Positions 26,501 to 34,746 of a stretch of DNA of 64,000 nt are shown here, piece by piece (the stretch's first letter is position 1; every line of letters starts with the position of its first letter). Source of the DNA: JANQPX01 sp050633905 (GTDB taxonomy: Bacteria > Pseudomonadota > Alphaproteobacteria > Geminicoccales > Geminicoccaceae); NCBI GenBank assembly GCA_050633905.1, contig JBOEHJ010000039.1, positions 37,632 through 101,631 of the forward strand, given 5' to 3'. The notes below the pieces were generated by a model. It saw nothing but the letters and a program-made list of their open reading frames with translations. It was not told the origin of the DNA and ran no database searches. The translations under genes and the position numbers were made by a program.

Positions 26501-26993
26501 GCGGGTCAAGCTTGCTGGCATTATTCTCGGCAAGCAGGAGCGGACCACGGCGCGCTCGCGTTTCGCCTTCGTGCAGCTCTCCGATCCGACCGGTACATAC
26601 GAAATTACGCTTTTCTCCGAATTGCTCGGTCAATCGCGCGACCTGCTGGAAGGCAAGAAACCGGTTTTGGTCGAGGGCGAGGTCCGGCTGGACGGTGATA
26701 TCGTCAAGATCCTGGCCAATTCGGTGCAGGTGCTGGATGAAGCGATGTCCCGCGGCGGTGCGAAGTCGGCTGCCGGACGTGTGCAGGTCAAACTTGCTGA
26801 CGCCTCCGCCATCGGCAAGCTGCAGAAAATTCTGGAGGCTAGCGGTGACGGCAGTGCCATGGTTCGCCTGGTTTTGCCCCTCGATCATTCGGAAGAAGTG
26901 ACCATCGACCTCGGGACATCCCATCGCCTGGCGCTTGGGCGTCGCGTCGATCTGGAGCGTCAGGCCGGCGTCTTGAGTATCGTCGACTGTTGA
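23532..26993 (+). CDS. dnaE: DNA polymerase III alpha subunit
   Basis: 1153 residues, the replicative polymerase. The N-terminal PHP domain starts 'FVHLRVRSCFSLLES', where a metal-binding His is replaced, so the PHP site is probably inactive as in E. coli. The polymerase palm carries the catalytic aspartates in 'MPDFDIDFCQDRRDKVI' and a further Asp in 'VKFDFLGLTTL'. A tandem helix-hairpin-helix region and a C-terminal OB fold ('VKLAGIILGKQERTTARSRFAFVQLSD') follow. The start is TTG at 23532, supported by AAGGAGA at 23519-23525 and by the family N-terminus beginning right there. It is followed by rpsB after 189 bp, a common alphaproteobacterial order. Confidence 0.96.
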   Translation: MTNPAFVHLRVRSCFSLLESTIRIPELLDRCQKDWMPAVGVVDKANLFNALAYSQSAAKAGIQPIVGCLLPLADNDLRPGNGRPKGPSWMPIYAQNEQGYLNLLKLLSIAHLETEAGLAPEVNVEDLEAHSGDLILLSGGPDGPIGRALMMGNGELANAVAERLAKAFDGRYYIELQRHDQPGEEQIEEALIDLAYTQGLPLVATNDARFLQPHEFECQDVLLCIEQGVQVGVKERKRLTPEHRLKTPEEMAELFADLPEALSNSVVIAKRCAYMVGARDPILPAFDTAGGRDEAAELQAQGEAGLERRLDFLGKPEEERAVYRERLAYEMDVILRMKYEGYFLIVSDFIKYAKSQGIPVGPGRGSGAGSVVAWSLEITDLDPLRFGLLFERFLNPERVSMPDFDIDFCQDRRDKVIEYVRDKYGADKVAAIITFGKLQARAVLRDTGRALGMPFFQVDRVAKLVPFNPANPPTLADALVLEPRLQEAADEDEQVGHLINIAKQLEGLPRHASTHAAGVVIGDRPLDELVPLYRDPRAPMPVTQFNMKDVEKAGLVKFDFLGLTTLTMLTLGEKLVNERGTVLELAKLPLDDEPSYDLLGRGETVGVFQLESSGMRDALRKLLPDCFEDIIAMVSLYRPGPMDNIPRYINVKHGREDPEYLHPLLEPVLAETNGVIIYQEQVMRIAQDLAGYSLGGADLLRRAMGKKIKAEMDAQREVFIEGAVARKINKKLATTIFDQVAKFASYGFNKSHAAAYALLAYHTAYLKANHAVEFYAASMTMDRGNQDKLNLFRQEIVKSGIPLLPPDINHSFAAFVVEEPSETNQQEKPGIRYALAAIKGVGVQAIDLVTTERDTNGPFSDIFDLAARVGTGGLNKRLLEAMIKAGALDQFDDNRQRLMACIEPALRYGAAHAEQEASEQESLFGAGLGNVDLPKPRCPEVDDLPLLDRLQQEFDVLGFYLSAHPLDGYRSSLERMKVVTADRLPHCGGQRVKLAGIILGKQERTTARSRFAFVQLSDPTGTYEITLFSELLGQSRDLLEGKKPVLVEGEVRLDGDIVKILANSVQVLDEAMSRGGAKSAAGRVQVKLADASAIGKLQKILEASGDGSAMVRLVLPLDHSEEVTIDLGTSHRLALGRRVDLERQAGVLSIVDC

Positions 26994-27093
26994 CAGGGCC
27001 TAAAAGCATAAGAATTAACGGTTTCAACGACAAGCTGGGGCTTGCCAAACGGGGTAGCAAAGACTAAACAGCCCTCATCCCTCACGCAGGTCA

Positions 27094-27119
27094 GGAGGGC
27101 CAGGCTTCGCTTGGCCTCC
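27094..27119 (+). promoter_or_regulatory. stem-loop in rpsB leader
   Basis: GGAGG pairs with CCTCC and, after a bulged G, CCAGG pairs with CTTGG around a CTTCG loop. It lies 63 nt before the S2 start codon, in the 189-bp leader. Ribosomal-protein leaders often carry such structures for autogenous control, and it could also be an incidental or terminating hairpin of dnaE. No T-run follows. Confidence 0.35.
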
Positions 27120-27182
27120 GTTCCGGTGTCCAGACTTCGGACCTCGACTTGCGGCGGTTCAACCGGAGCTAGGAAAGAAAAG

Positions 27183-28106
27183 ATGGCTATACCTACTTTT
27201 ACGATGCGTCAGCTGCTTGAAGCTGGCGTTCATTTCGGGCACCAGACGCGTCGCTGGAATCCAGGCATGGGACCGCATCTCTTCGGAGCGCGTAATGGGG
27301 TCCACATCATCGACCTCGCCCAGACCGTACCGATGCTGCATCAGGCTCTGTCGGTTTCGCGCGATGTCGCAGCGAGCGGCGGCCGTGTGTTGTTTGTCGG
27401 CACCAAGCGTCAAGCACAAGAGCCGGTCGCCCGCGCTGCACAACGCTCGGGCCAATACTTCGTCAATCACCGTTGGCTTGGCGGCATGTTGACGAATTGG
27501 CGTACGATCTCCCAGTCGATCAGGCGGTTGCGTGAACTAGAAGGCAAGCTCGCCGAAGGTACCACCGGCTTGACTAAGCGTGAAACCCTTCAGTTGACCC
27601 GTGAGCGGGATAAGCTTGAGCGCGCTCTCGGCGGCATTAAAGATATGGGCGGGCTGCCCGATTTGCTGTTCGTGATCGACACCAACAAGGAATCGATCGC
27701 GGTTGCCGAGGCCAAGGTGTTGAATATTCCGGTAATCGCGGTTGTCGACAGCAATTCCGATCCCAAGAACATCAGCTACCCGATCCCTGGCAACGACGAC
27801 GCCTCGCGTGCGATCAATCTTTACTGCGATCTAATGGTTGGTGCCGTTCTGGATGGTATCCAGGCTGAGATGACCGCATCGGGCGCCGATATCGGCGCCA
27901 GCGAAGACCTGGGTGCGACGGTCGAGCCGGAGCCCGAGGTCGTTGAGGAAGCCGTGGCTGAAGAAACACCGGCTGCTCCGGAAGCTGAAGCGGAGGAGAG
28001 TGAAGCCGATGCGCCGATGGTTGCTGCATCAGGTGATCCCGCCGCTGATGTTCCTGCAGTTGAAGATGATGAGGCGGCACCGCAAAAGGCTGCGGCTGCA
28101 GGCTGA
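27183..28106 (+). CDS. rpsB: 30S ribosomal protein S2
   Basis: 307 residues. The S2 core starts 'MRQLLEAGVHFGHQTRRWNP' and includes 'FVGTKRQAQEPVARAA', 'VNHRWLGGMLTNW' and 'DTNKESIAVAEA'. ATG 27183 with AGGAAAG upstream is the start; an in-frame extension to 27042 is not family-like. From about residue 240 there is an acidic Ala/Glu-rich tail of about 65 residues, absent from E. coli S2 but seen in alphaproteobacteria. It binds the 30S head and recruits S1. It heads the rpsB-tsf pair, with tsf 31 bp downstream. Confidence 0.97.
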   Translation: MAIPTFTMRQLLEAGVHFGHQTRRWNPGMGPHLFGARNGVHIIDLAQTVPMLHQALSVSRDVAASGGRVLFVGTKRQAQEPVARAAQRSGQYFVNHRWLGGMLTNWRTISQSIRRLRELEGKLAEGTTGLTKRETLQLTRERDKLERALGGIKDMGGLPDLLFVIDTNKESIAVAEAKVLNIPVIAVVDSNSDPKNISYPIPGNDDASRAINLYCDLMVGAVLDGIQAEMTASGADIGASEDLGATVEPEPEVVEEAVAEETPAAPEAEAEESEADAPMVAASGDPAADVPAVEDDEAAPQKAAAAG

Positions 28107-28137
28107 AGACGACTTAATCGAGAAGTGAGATAGACCC

Positions 28138-29064
28138 ATGGGGCAGGTGACCGCAGCACTGGTCAAGCAGTTACGCGATAAGACCGGTGCTGGCATGATG
28201 GATTGTAAGAAAGCGCTGTCCGAGAACGACGCCGACGTTGAGGCGGCGACCGATTGGCTGCGCAAGAAGGGCTTGGCTGCGGCGGCGAAGAAGGCTGGCC
28301 GTTTGGCCTCCGAAGGCTTGATCGGTGTTCGTATCGATGCGACCCGAGGCACTCTGGTAGAAATCAATTCCGAGACCGACTTCGTCGCGCGGAATGACGA
28401 TTTTCAGAACCTGGTGCGTTCTGTGACCGAATTGGCGCCTGAGGCGAACGGCGATAGTGAGCGGCTGCTGACGATGCAGTTGCCTTCCTCTGGCCGCTCG
28501 GTCGCTGACGAGATTACACATGCGGTCGCGACGATCGGCGAGAATATCAATTTCCGCCGGACTGCTGTGGTTAATGTCGATGAGGGCGCCATCGGCGCCT
28601 ATGTTCACAGCCAGCTTAGCCCAGGCCTCGGCAAGATCGGGGTGTTGGTCGCGCTGAAGTCAGCTGGTGATCAGGGCGAACTTGAGGCCCTTGGCAAGCA
28701 ATTGGCCATGCATGTTGCGGCCTCGAAGCCGGAATCTGTCAGCATCGATAGCCTCGATCCGTCGATCGTTGCGCGCGAGCGGGACATCTACGCCGATCAG
28801 GCGAGAGCTAGTGGCAAGCCTGACAACATCATCGAGAAGATGGTGGATGGTCGGATGCGCAAATTCTACGAGGAACAGGTTCTGCTTGAGCAGGTCTTCG
28901 TCGTCGATCCTGATCTGAAGGTAAAGGAAGCGATCGATCGCGTTGCCGAGAAAATCGGCACTCCCATCGTAGTTGCAGACTTCCTGCGCTTTGCCTTGGG
29001 TGAGGGACTTGAGACCAAGACGGAAAACCTTGCCGATGAGGTCGCAGCCCTTTCGGGAGCCTGA
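28138..29064 (+). CDS. tsf: elongation factor Ts
   Basis: 308 residues; the nucleotide-exchange factor for EF-Tu. The UBA-like N-terminus 'LVKQLRDKTGAGMMDCKKAL' and the segment 'INSETDFVARNDDFQNLV' (with the TDFVARN signature) are diagnostic. The C-terminal helix region 'NIIEKMVDGRMRKFYEEQVLLEQ' is also family-typical. It follows rpsB closely and is followed by a strong hairpin before pyrH. Confidence 0.97.
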   Translation: MGQVTAALVKQLRDKTGAGMMDCKKALSENDADVEAATDWLRKKGLAAAAKKAGRLASEGLIGVRIDATRGTLVEINSETDFVARNDDFQNLVRSVTELAPEANGDSERLLTMQLPSSGRSVADEITHAVATIGENINFRRTAVVNVDEGAIGAYVHSQLSPGLGKIGVLVALKSAGDQGELEALGKQLAMHVAASKPESVSIDSLDPSIVARERDIYADQARASGKPDNIIEKMVDGRMRKFYEEQVLLEQVFVVDPDLKVKEAIDRVAEKIGTPIVVADFLRFALGEGLETKTENLADEVAALSGA

Positions 29065-29071
29065 CCGTTTT

Positions 29072-29098
29072 TTGCCCCGCTGGCCGACAGCGGGGCAA
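29072..29098 (+). terminator. hairpin after tsf
   Basis: TTGCCCCGCTG (29072-29082) and CAGCGGGGCAA (29088-29098) form an 11-bp perfect stem with a 5-nt loop, 8 bp after the tsf stop. Only CGTTTCTA follows, so termination is probably partial and part of the transcription may continue into pyrH. Confidence 0.65.
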
Positions 29099-29159
29099 CG
29101 TTTCTAGGGACCGATTTTGTCCTGAGGACATTCTCCATAGACAAGGCTGATCGCTGACC

Positions 29160-29891
29160 ATGACCGATGTAGGCCACCGCGCACCGCGGTTTCGACGGGT
29201 TTTGTTAAAGATGTCCGGCGAGGCTCTGATGGGGGATGGCGACTTCGGCCATGATCCTGAGACCTTGAGCCGTTTGGCTGAAGATGTGCATGCTGTTCAT
29301 CGCGAGGGCGTCGAGCAATGCCTGGTCATTGGTGGTGGCAATATCGTGCGCGGCGATCAGGCGGCTGCCAATGGCATCGAGCGTGCCAATGGCGACTATA
29401 TGGGCATGCTTGCCACTGTGATTAACGCCTTGGCGGTGCAAAGTGTCCTTGAGCAAGCGGGCATGCAGACGCGTGTGCTCTCTGCCATTCCGATGTCGTC
29501 GGTTTGCGAGCATTATATCCGCAGGCGCGCCATCAGACATATGGAAAAAGGGCGGATCGTGATCTGCGCAGCTGGCAGCGGCAATCCCTTCTTCACCACC
29601 GATACGGCTGCGGCGTTGCGTGCCGCCGAACTTGGTTGCGATGCCATCTTGAAGGGAACCCAGGTCGACGGTGTCTATTCGGCGGATCCAAAAAAAGACC
29701 CCCATGCAGAACGGTATGATCGCTTGACCTATCACGATGTTCTGGCACGCGATCTGAAGGTGATGGATGCGGCTGCGATTTCACTTGCACGCGAAAGCGC
29801 TATTCCCATTATCGTTTTTTCAGTTCGCCATCGCGGTGCCTTTGCGCGCGTTTTAAGGGGCGATGAACCCCACACGATCATCACGACCTGA
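29160..29891 (+). CDS. pyrH: UMP kinase
   Basis: 243 residues of the amino-acid-kinase fold; it phosphorylates UMP to UDP. 'RVLLKMSGEALMGDG' is the phosphate-binding start, 'CLVIGGGNIVRG' the Gly-rich loop, and 'ILKGTQVDGVYSADPKKDP' the conserved kinase motif of PyrH. It sits between tsf and frr as in most proteobacteria. The start at ATG 29160 gives a normal N-terminus of about 10 residues before the first strand. Confidence 0.96.
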   Translation: MTDVGHRAPRFRRVLLKMSGEALMGDGDFGHDPETLSRLAEDVHAVHREGVEQCLVIGGGNIVRGDQAAANGIERANGDYMGMLATVINALAVQSVLEQAGMQTRVLSAIPMSSVCEHYIRRRAIRHMEKGRIVICAAGSGNPFFTTDTAAALRAAELGCDAILKGTQVDGVYSADPKKDPHAERYDRLTYHDVLARDLKVMDAAAISLARESAIPIIVFSVRHRGAFARVLRGDEPHTIITT

Positions 29892-29928
29892 CCGTTCAGG
29901 ATACGGTCATGTTGAAGGAGGCATTGAT

Positions 29929-30486
29929 ATGAGTGACTTCGACTTGGCAGACCTCGACAAGCGCATGAATGGCGCCTTGGAAGTGTTGCGTAAGGAGTTT
30001 GCTGGCCTTCGAACCGGGCGAGCCTCGACCAGTCTGCTGGAGCCGATCACCGTTTCAGCCTATGGCAGCGATATGCCGATCAATCAGGTTGCTGCGATCA
30101 GTGTGCCCGAGGCCCGGATGATTTCAGTGCAGGTCTGGGACAAGAGCATGGTCGCCTCGGTGGAAAAGGCGATCCGCACTTCGGATCTGGGCCTCAACCC
30201 GGCCGTCGATGGAACATTGATCCGAGTGCCGTTGCCCGAACTCAGCGAGGAACGTCGCGCTGAGCTTGTGAAGGTTGCCGGTCGTTATGCTGAGCAGGCG
30301 AGGGTGGCTGTTCGCAATGTTCGCCGTGATGGGATGGATCAGCTCAAGCGCGCTGAGAAAGATGGTGATATCTCCAAGGATGAACATCACAAGACGGGTG
30401 ATGAGGTTCAGCAACTCACCGATGATACTATCAAAAAGATCAACGAAACGTTGACGCAAAAAGAATCAGAAATCATGACAGTCTGA
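29929..30486 (+). CDS. frr: ribosome recycling factor
   Basis: 185 residues. The N-terminus contains 'RMNGALEVLRKEFAGLRTGRAS', the tRNA-mimic helix with the conserved L-R-T-G-R-A. 'VWDKSMVASVEKAI' and 'RVPLPELSEERRAELVKVA' are further family motifs. ATG 29929 is fixed by AAGGAGG at 29915-29921, seven nt upstream; a longer frame from 29863 overlaps pyrH and is rejected. It releases ribosomes after termination together with EF-G. Confidence 0.96.
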   Translation: MSDFDLADLDKRMNGALEVLRKEFAGLRTGRASTSLLEPITVSAYGSDMPINQVAAISVPEARMISVQVWDKSMVASVEKAIRTSDLGLNPAVDGTLIRVPLPELSEERRAELVKVAGRYAEQARVAVRNVRRDGMDQLKRAEKDGDISKDEHHKTGDEVQQLTDDTIKKINETLTQKESEIMTV

Positions 30487-30504
30487 TGAGGTAACGTTCG
30501 AAGC

Positions 30505-31263
30505 ATGACGACCAACTCTGTCACTAAACAGGCTACGATAAAGTTTGCCGGAACGGGTATGGACGGCTTGGAGCATGTTGCCATCATCATGGATGGCAAC
30601 CGGCGCTGGGCGAAGGCCAAGGGCATGCCGGCTGTTTTTGGCCATCAGCGGGGTGCAGAAGCCGTTCGTCGCACCGTTGAAAGCTGCCGCCAGCTCGATA
30701 TTCCCTATCTGACCTTATTCGCCTTCTCGTCGGAAAACTGGCGTCGTCCGATGGACGAAGTCAATGAATTGATGAACCTGCTCCGGTTTTATATTCGGCG
30801 TGAGCTGAACGATCTTTGTCGCAATGGCGTTCAACTTCGCTTTCTCGGTGAGATCGAGGAAATGGCGCCGGACATCGTGGAGTTGCTCCGGGACGCCGAG
30901 GAGAAGACCCGCCATAACGCAGCGCTCACCATGACCATTGCGCTAAATTACGGCAGCCGGCGCGAGCTTACCTTGGCGGCAAAGCGGTTGGCGACACGCG
31001 CGGCGGCCGGCGAGTTGGACCCCGAGGATATCGATGAGAGCATGTTCGGCGCATCGCTCAACGCCGTTGGCCTGCCCGACCCCGATCTTCTGATCAGGAC
31101 CAGCGGCGAGCAGCGCATCAGTAATTTCATGCTCTGGCAAATGGCCTACACTGAATTCGTCTTCTTGCCCGTCAACTGGCCAGACTTTGATAGGGCCCAT
31201 CTGGAGAAGGCGATCGTCGAATTTCAACAGCGTGATCGCCGTTACGGGGCATCGAGTGGCTGA
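30505..31263 (+). CDS. uppS: undecaprenyl diphosphate synthase
   Basis: 252 residues; a cis-prenyltransferase making the C55 carrier lipid for peptidoglycan and polysaccharide synthesis. The catalytic motif is 'HVAIIMDGNRRWAKAKG' (Asp30), then 'FAFSSENWRRP' and 'LLIRTSGEQRISNFMLWQMAYTE'. There is an N-terminal extension of about 20 residues before the first motif; ATG 30562 is a possible shorter start. Its end overlaps the cdsA start by 8 bp. Confidence 0.95.
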   Translation: MTTNSVTKQATIKFAGTGMDGLEHVAIIMDGNRRWAKAKGMPAVFGHQRGAEAVRRTVESCRQLDIPYLTLFAFSSENWRRPMDEVNELMNLLRFYIRRELNDLCRNGVQLRFLGEIEEMAPDIVELLRDAEEKTRHNAALTMTIALNYGSRRELTLAAKRLATRAAAGELDPEDIDESMFGASLNAVGLPDPDLLIRTSGEQRISNFMLWQMAYTEFVFLPVNWPDFDRAHLEKAIVEFQQRDRRYGASSG

Positions 31264-32074
31264 CAGTGACCCTGCCTTAGGGCGACGGGTTGTTTCGGCC
31301 GTCATTATGGTGCCTGTCGTTTTGGCACTAGTAATTTTCGATGTCTGGTCATTCGCTTTTCTTGTCGCCGTTGGTGCTGTTCTTCTAGCCCTTGAGTGGC
31401 GTGTCCTGATTGATGCACATGCTGGCGAATCGGCGGGAAAGCTTGCGGCCATGGCGGCCGGCGGGGCTGCCCTTCTTGTGATCTTATTGGTGGCTATGGG
31501 TTGGGCCGAACTTGCTCTTCTCGTGGCCTTGTTCTGCGCGTCGACCAGTGGGTTGATGGCTGCTCTTGCCGGCGGCTCGGCGTTCTGGACCATCATTGGC
31601 GTGCTCTATCTCAGCCTCCCCATGCTGGCTTTGGTCTGGCTGCGCGCCATGCCGGAAGATGGTTTGGCGATGGTGATCTGGTTGTTGATGGTGGTTTGGG
31701 CGGCTGATGTCGTCGCTTATTTTGCCGGCCGTAATATCGGAGGGCCGCGCCTCGCCCCATCGATCAGTCCCGGAAAGACTTGGTCGGGCTTTGTCGGCGG
31801 CATGATGGGGGCCATTCTGATCGGCGTCATGGTCACCTTGGCGAATGGCCCTTTCAAAGCCTTTACCGCGATCGTCCTCGCAGCAGGTCTGGCCCTCGTG
31901 GCCCAGATTGGCGACCTGGCCGAATCAGCGCTCAAACGCCAAGCCGGTGTCAAGGATAGCGGCACTCTCATCCCCGGCCATGGCGGGGTCTTCGATCGGG
32001 TGGATGGTCTTCTCTTCGCCGCCCCCGTCCTAGCTGTGATCGCTCTCATGATCGGCAGCTTCGGTCAGCCATGA
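31256..32074 (+). CDS. cdsA: phosphatidate cytidylyltransferase
   Basis: About 272 residues, polytopic membrane protein that makes CDP-diacylglycerol from phosphatidate and CTP. The C-terminal signature 'SALKRQAGVKDSGTLIPGHGG' followed by 'FDRVDG' is the CdsA family mark. I chose GTG 31256, which overlaps the uppS stop, as giving a short cytoplasmic lead ('VADSDPALGRRVVS') before the first helix; ATG 31307 would start inside that helix. The stop overlaps the dxr ATG (ATGA). Confidence 0.92.
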   Translation: MADSDPALGRRVVSAVIMVPVVLALVIFDVWSFAFLVAVGAVLLALEWRVLIDAHAGESAGKLAAMAAGGAALLVILLVAMGWAELALLVALFCASTSGLMAALAGGSAFWTIIGVLYLSLPMLALVWLRAMPEDGLAMVIWLLMVVWAADVVAYFAGRNIGGPRLAPSISPGKTWSGFVGGMMGAILIGVMVTLANGPFKAFTAIVLAAGLALVAQIGDLAESALKRQAGVKDSGTLIPGHGGVFDRVDGLLFAAPVLAVIALMIGSFGQP

Positions 32075-33267
32075 ACAGCCCGATTCCCCCTCCATCACGA
32101 GAACGGCCCCGCTCAGTCACGGTTCTGGGTGCGACCGGCAGCGTCGGACAGAGCACGCTCGATCTGATCGGCGCTGATCCTGCATGTTATCGTGTCGAGG
32201 CACTGACGGCGCATCGCAATGTTGATGAGCTGGCAAGCGCCGCTTGCAAGCATCAGGCTAAGCTCGCGGTGATTGCCGATCCAGATTTATATGACGACCT
32301 GAGAAAAGCGTTAAGCGGCACCAGAATAGAAGTGGCGGCGGGGCCAGAGGGACTAATCCTAGCAGCGGCACTGCCCGCAGATTGGGTCATGGCGGCGATT
32401 GTCGGTGCTGCAGGACTGCCCTCGACGCTGGAAGCCGTGCAGCGCGGCGCCATGGTCGCCTTAGCGACTAAGGAATGCCTGGTCTCGGCAGGCTCGTTCT
32501 TCATGGACCAGGTCAGTCAACATGGGGCGACCCTATTACCAGTCGATTCCGAGCATAATGCAATCTTCCAGGCCTTGAGCGGCGACAGTCTCTCCTCTGT
32601 CGAACGGCTGGTGCTTACCGCATCCGGTGGACCCTTCTGGCAAGCATCGATCGAGGCGATGAGAGCGGCCACGCCGGCGATCGCGCTCAAGCATCCTAAT
32701 TGGGACATGGGCGCCAAGATTTCGATCGATAGTGCGACGATGATGAACAAGGGGCTGGAACTGATCGAGGCTCATCATCTGTTCGGCGTAGATGAAAGGC
32801 GCCTCGACGTCTTGGTGCATACCCAATCGATCATCCATAGCTTAGTCGCGTTCAAAGATGGCTCCATGCTCGCTCAGCTTGGCCAACCGGATATGCGTAT
32901 TCCCATCGCCTACACGCTCGGTTGGCCGACACGGATCGAGGCCGATACGCCGCGTCTAGATCTTGCCGATATCGGCCAGCTGACCTTCGAGCGGCCCCAT
33001 GATGAACGATTCCCAGCATTGCGCTTGGCGCGCGATGTGATGCGTGCGGGTGGCAGTGCCGCCAATGTGATGAACGCAGCTAACGAGATTGCCGTTGCCG
33101 CTTTTCTTGACCAGAAGATCGGTTTCCTGGAGATTGCGGCAATAGTTGAAAAAACGCTCGAGTCGGTACCGACCCACGTCATTGATGATCTTGAACAGGT
33201 TCTCGCCGTCGATCGAGAAGCGCGCGTCAGATGCGCTGAGATGATCGAGAAGCGATCGGCGATTTAG
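32071..33267 (+). CDS. dxr: 1-deoxy-D-xylulose 5-phosphate reductoisomerase
   Basis: 398 residues; the second step of the MEP isoprenoid pathway, with NADPH and a divalent metal. The NADPH loop is 'VTVLGATGSVGQSTLDLI'. The metal and substrate site is seen in 'LLPVDSEHNAIFQ' and 'SIDSATMMNKGLELIEAHHLF'. It starts in a 4-bp overlap with cdsA and precedes rseP by 14 bp, matching the uppS-cdsA-dxr-rseP order of many proteobacteria. Its product feeds UppS. Confidence 0.97.
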   Translation: MNSPIPPPSRERPRSVTVLGATGSVGQSTLDLIGADPACYRVEALTAHRNVDELASAACKHQAKLAVIADPDLYDDLRKALSGTRIEVAAGPEGLILAAALPADWVMAAIVGAAGLPSTLEAVQRGAMVALATKECLVSAGSFFMDQVSQHGATLLPVDSEHNAIFQALSGDSLSSVERLVLTASGGPFWQASIEAMRAATPAIALKHPNWDMGAKISIDSATMMNKGLELIEAHHLFGVDERRLDVLVHTQSIIHSLVAFKDGSMLAQLGQPDMRIPIAYTLGWPTRIEADTPRLDLADIGQLTFERPHDERFPALRLARDVMRAGGSAANVMNAANEIAVAAFLDQKIGFLEIAAIVEKTLESVPTHVIDDLEQVLAVDREARVRCAEMIEKRSAI

Positions 33268-33281
33268 TCTGAGGAACGAAT

Positions 33282-34703
33282 ATGGAGTTTTTGGCCTCTT
33301 TTGGCACCACCATCTGGGATTATGTGATCCCATTCCTGGTCGTGCTGACGATACTGGTCTTCGTTCACGAATACGGACATTACATCGTCGCACGCTGGAA
33401 TGGTGTGCGCGTCGATGTTTTCTCTGTTGGTTTCGGCAAAGAGCTGTTCGGCTTCACCGACAAGGCTGGGACACGATGGAAGTTCAGCCTGCTGCCTCTT
33501 GGCGGTTATGTGAAGATGCACGGCGATGCCGATGCCTCGAGTTCGACTGTCGACGAGGTGGCTGCACTCGATCCCGACAGCTTTCCAGCAAAGAACGTGC
33601 TGCAGCGCATGTCGATCATTGTGGCCGGCCCACTTGCCAATATTCTCTTTGCCGCCGTGGCGCTGGCTTTCCTTTTTGCCGTCGTCGGTCGTCCCTTCAC
33701 CCCAGCCGTCGTGGGCAATATCGAGGAAGGTAGTGTTGCTGCCGTGGCTGGGCTGGAAACCTATGATCGATTGATCGCGATCGATGGCAGCGAGATCGAA
33801 TCCTTCGAAGAGTTCCGAACGATCGAGCGAGAAAGTGCTGGCGTGGAACTCAGCGTGACCGTCGATCGAGATGGCGAGATCATCGAGGTTCCGATGACGC
33901 CGGAAACAATTATTCGCGAGGATACCCGTCTCGATCAGACCTTCGAGCTTGGCGACCTTGGTATTGGTCGACCGTTGACGCCGGCCGACGTTGCCGCCGT
34001 TCGTCCGGGTGGGGCTGCCGAAGAGGCGGGCTTGCTGCCGGGTGATCGCATCATCGCTGTTAACAAAGAACCGCTCGTGAGTTTCGAGGATCTGCAGCAG
34101 ATTGTAAGCACGAGCCCGGATGTCGAGTTGCTGTTCACCATCGACCGCGGCGGCGACAACCTTGATTTACCGATCACGCCGAAACCGGAAGAGATTACCG
34201 ATCCACAAAGCGGCGAGACCATATCGATTGGCTTGATCGGTGTTGAACGACCGACACCGCCTTTGCAGCGTGTCGGTCCGGTTGAGGCATTGGGTGACGG
34301 TCTTGGGGAAACTTATCGTCTGACGGTGCTTATCTTAAAATCCGTGGGGCAGCTGATCACGGGGCAGGGCAGCACGGATGATCTGGGAGGACCGATCCGC
34401 ATCGCGCAGATCACCGGCGAACTTACCAAGGATGGCCTGTTTCCCGCAGTGATGTTCACGGTGATGCTCTCGATCAATCTGGGTCTCATCAATCTGTTCC
34501 CAATCCCGGTCCTCGATGGCGGCCATCTGGTAATGTTGTTCATCGAACTGGTCCGTGGCAAGCCGCTCAACGAGCGCTCACAGGAAATTGCTTTCCGGTT
34601 CGGTCTCGCCTTGGTGCTATCCCTTATGGTATTTGCCACCTGGCAGGACCTGATGCGTTTCGATTTTGGCGTGATCGACTACGTCAGGAGCTTGGTATCT
34701 TAG
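33282..34703 (+). CDS. rseP: site-2 protease RseP (RIP metalloprotease)
   Basis: 473 residues, inner-membrane zinc protease. The catalytic motif is 'VFVHEYGHYIVARW' (HExxH) in the first helix, and the second zinc ligand is in 'LFPIPVLDGGHLVMLF' (LDG). Two PDZ domains lie between (about 135-210, 'NIEEGSVAAVAGLETYDRL', and about 225-300, 'PGGAAEEAGLLPGDRIIAV'). In E. coli it cleaves anti-sigma RseA and remnant signal peptides; an anti-sigma target here is not visible. It is just upstream of bamA, as usual. Confidence 0.95.
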   Translation: MEFLASFGTTIWDYVIPFLVVLTILVFVHEYGHYIVARWNGVRVDVFSVGFGKELFGFTDKAGTRWKFSLLPLGGYVKMHGDADASSSTVDEVAALDPDSFPAKNVLQRMSIIVAGPLANILFAAVALAFLFAVVGRPFTPAVVGNIEEGSVAAVAGLETYDRLIAIDGSEIESFEEFRTIERESAGVELSVTVDRDGEIIEVPMTPETIIREDTRLDQTFELGDLGIGRPLTPADVAAVRPGGAAEEAGLLPGDRIIAVNKEPLVSFEDLQQIVSTSPDVELLFTIDRGGDNLDLPITPKPEEITDPQSGETISIGLIGVERPTPPLQRVGPVEALGDGLGETYRLTVLILKSVGQLITGQGSTDDLGGPIRIAQITGELTKDGLFPAVMFTVMLSINLGLINLFPIPVLDGGHLVMLFIELVRGKPLNERSQEIAFRFGLALVLSLMVFATWQDLMRFDFGVIDYVRSLVS

Positions 34704-34746
34704 GACTAAGTCGCTTGGAACTTCTAGGGAAGCGGAAGGAGTAAGA

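Noticed and set aside
25941..26924. Long open frame (327 codons) on the minus strand inside dnaE
   Set aside because: It lies fully opposite the conserved dnaE coding frame and shows no family resemblance; long antisense frames are common in GC-rich codon use.
26990..27018. Perfect TTGACA at the dnaE stop as a promoter for rpsB
   Set aside because: No acceptable -10 box at 16-18 bp; the best match is too close to the -35.
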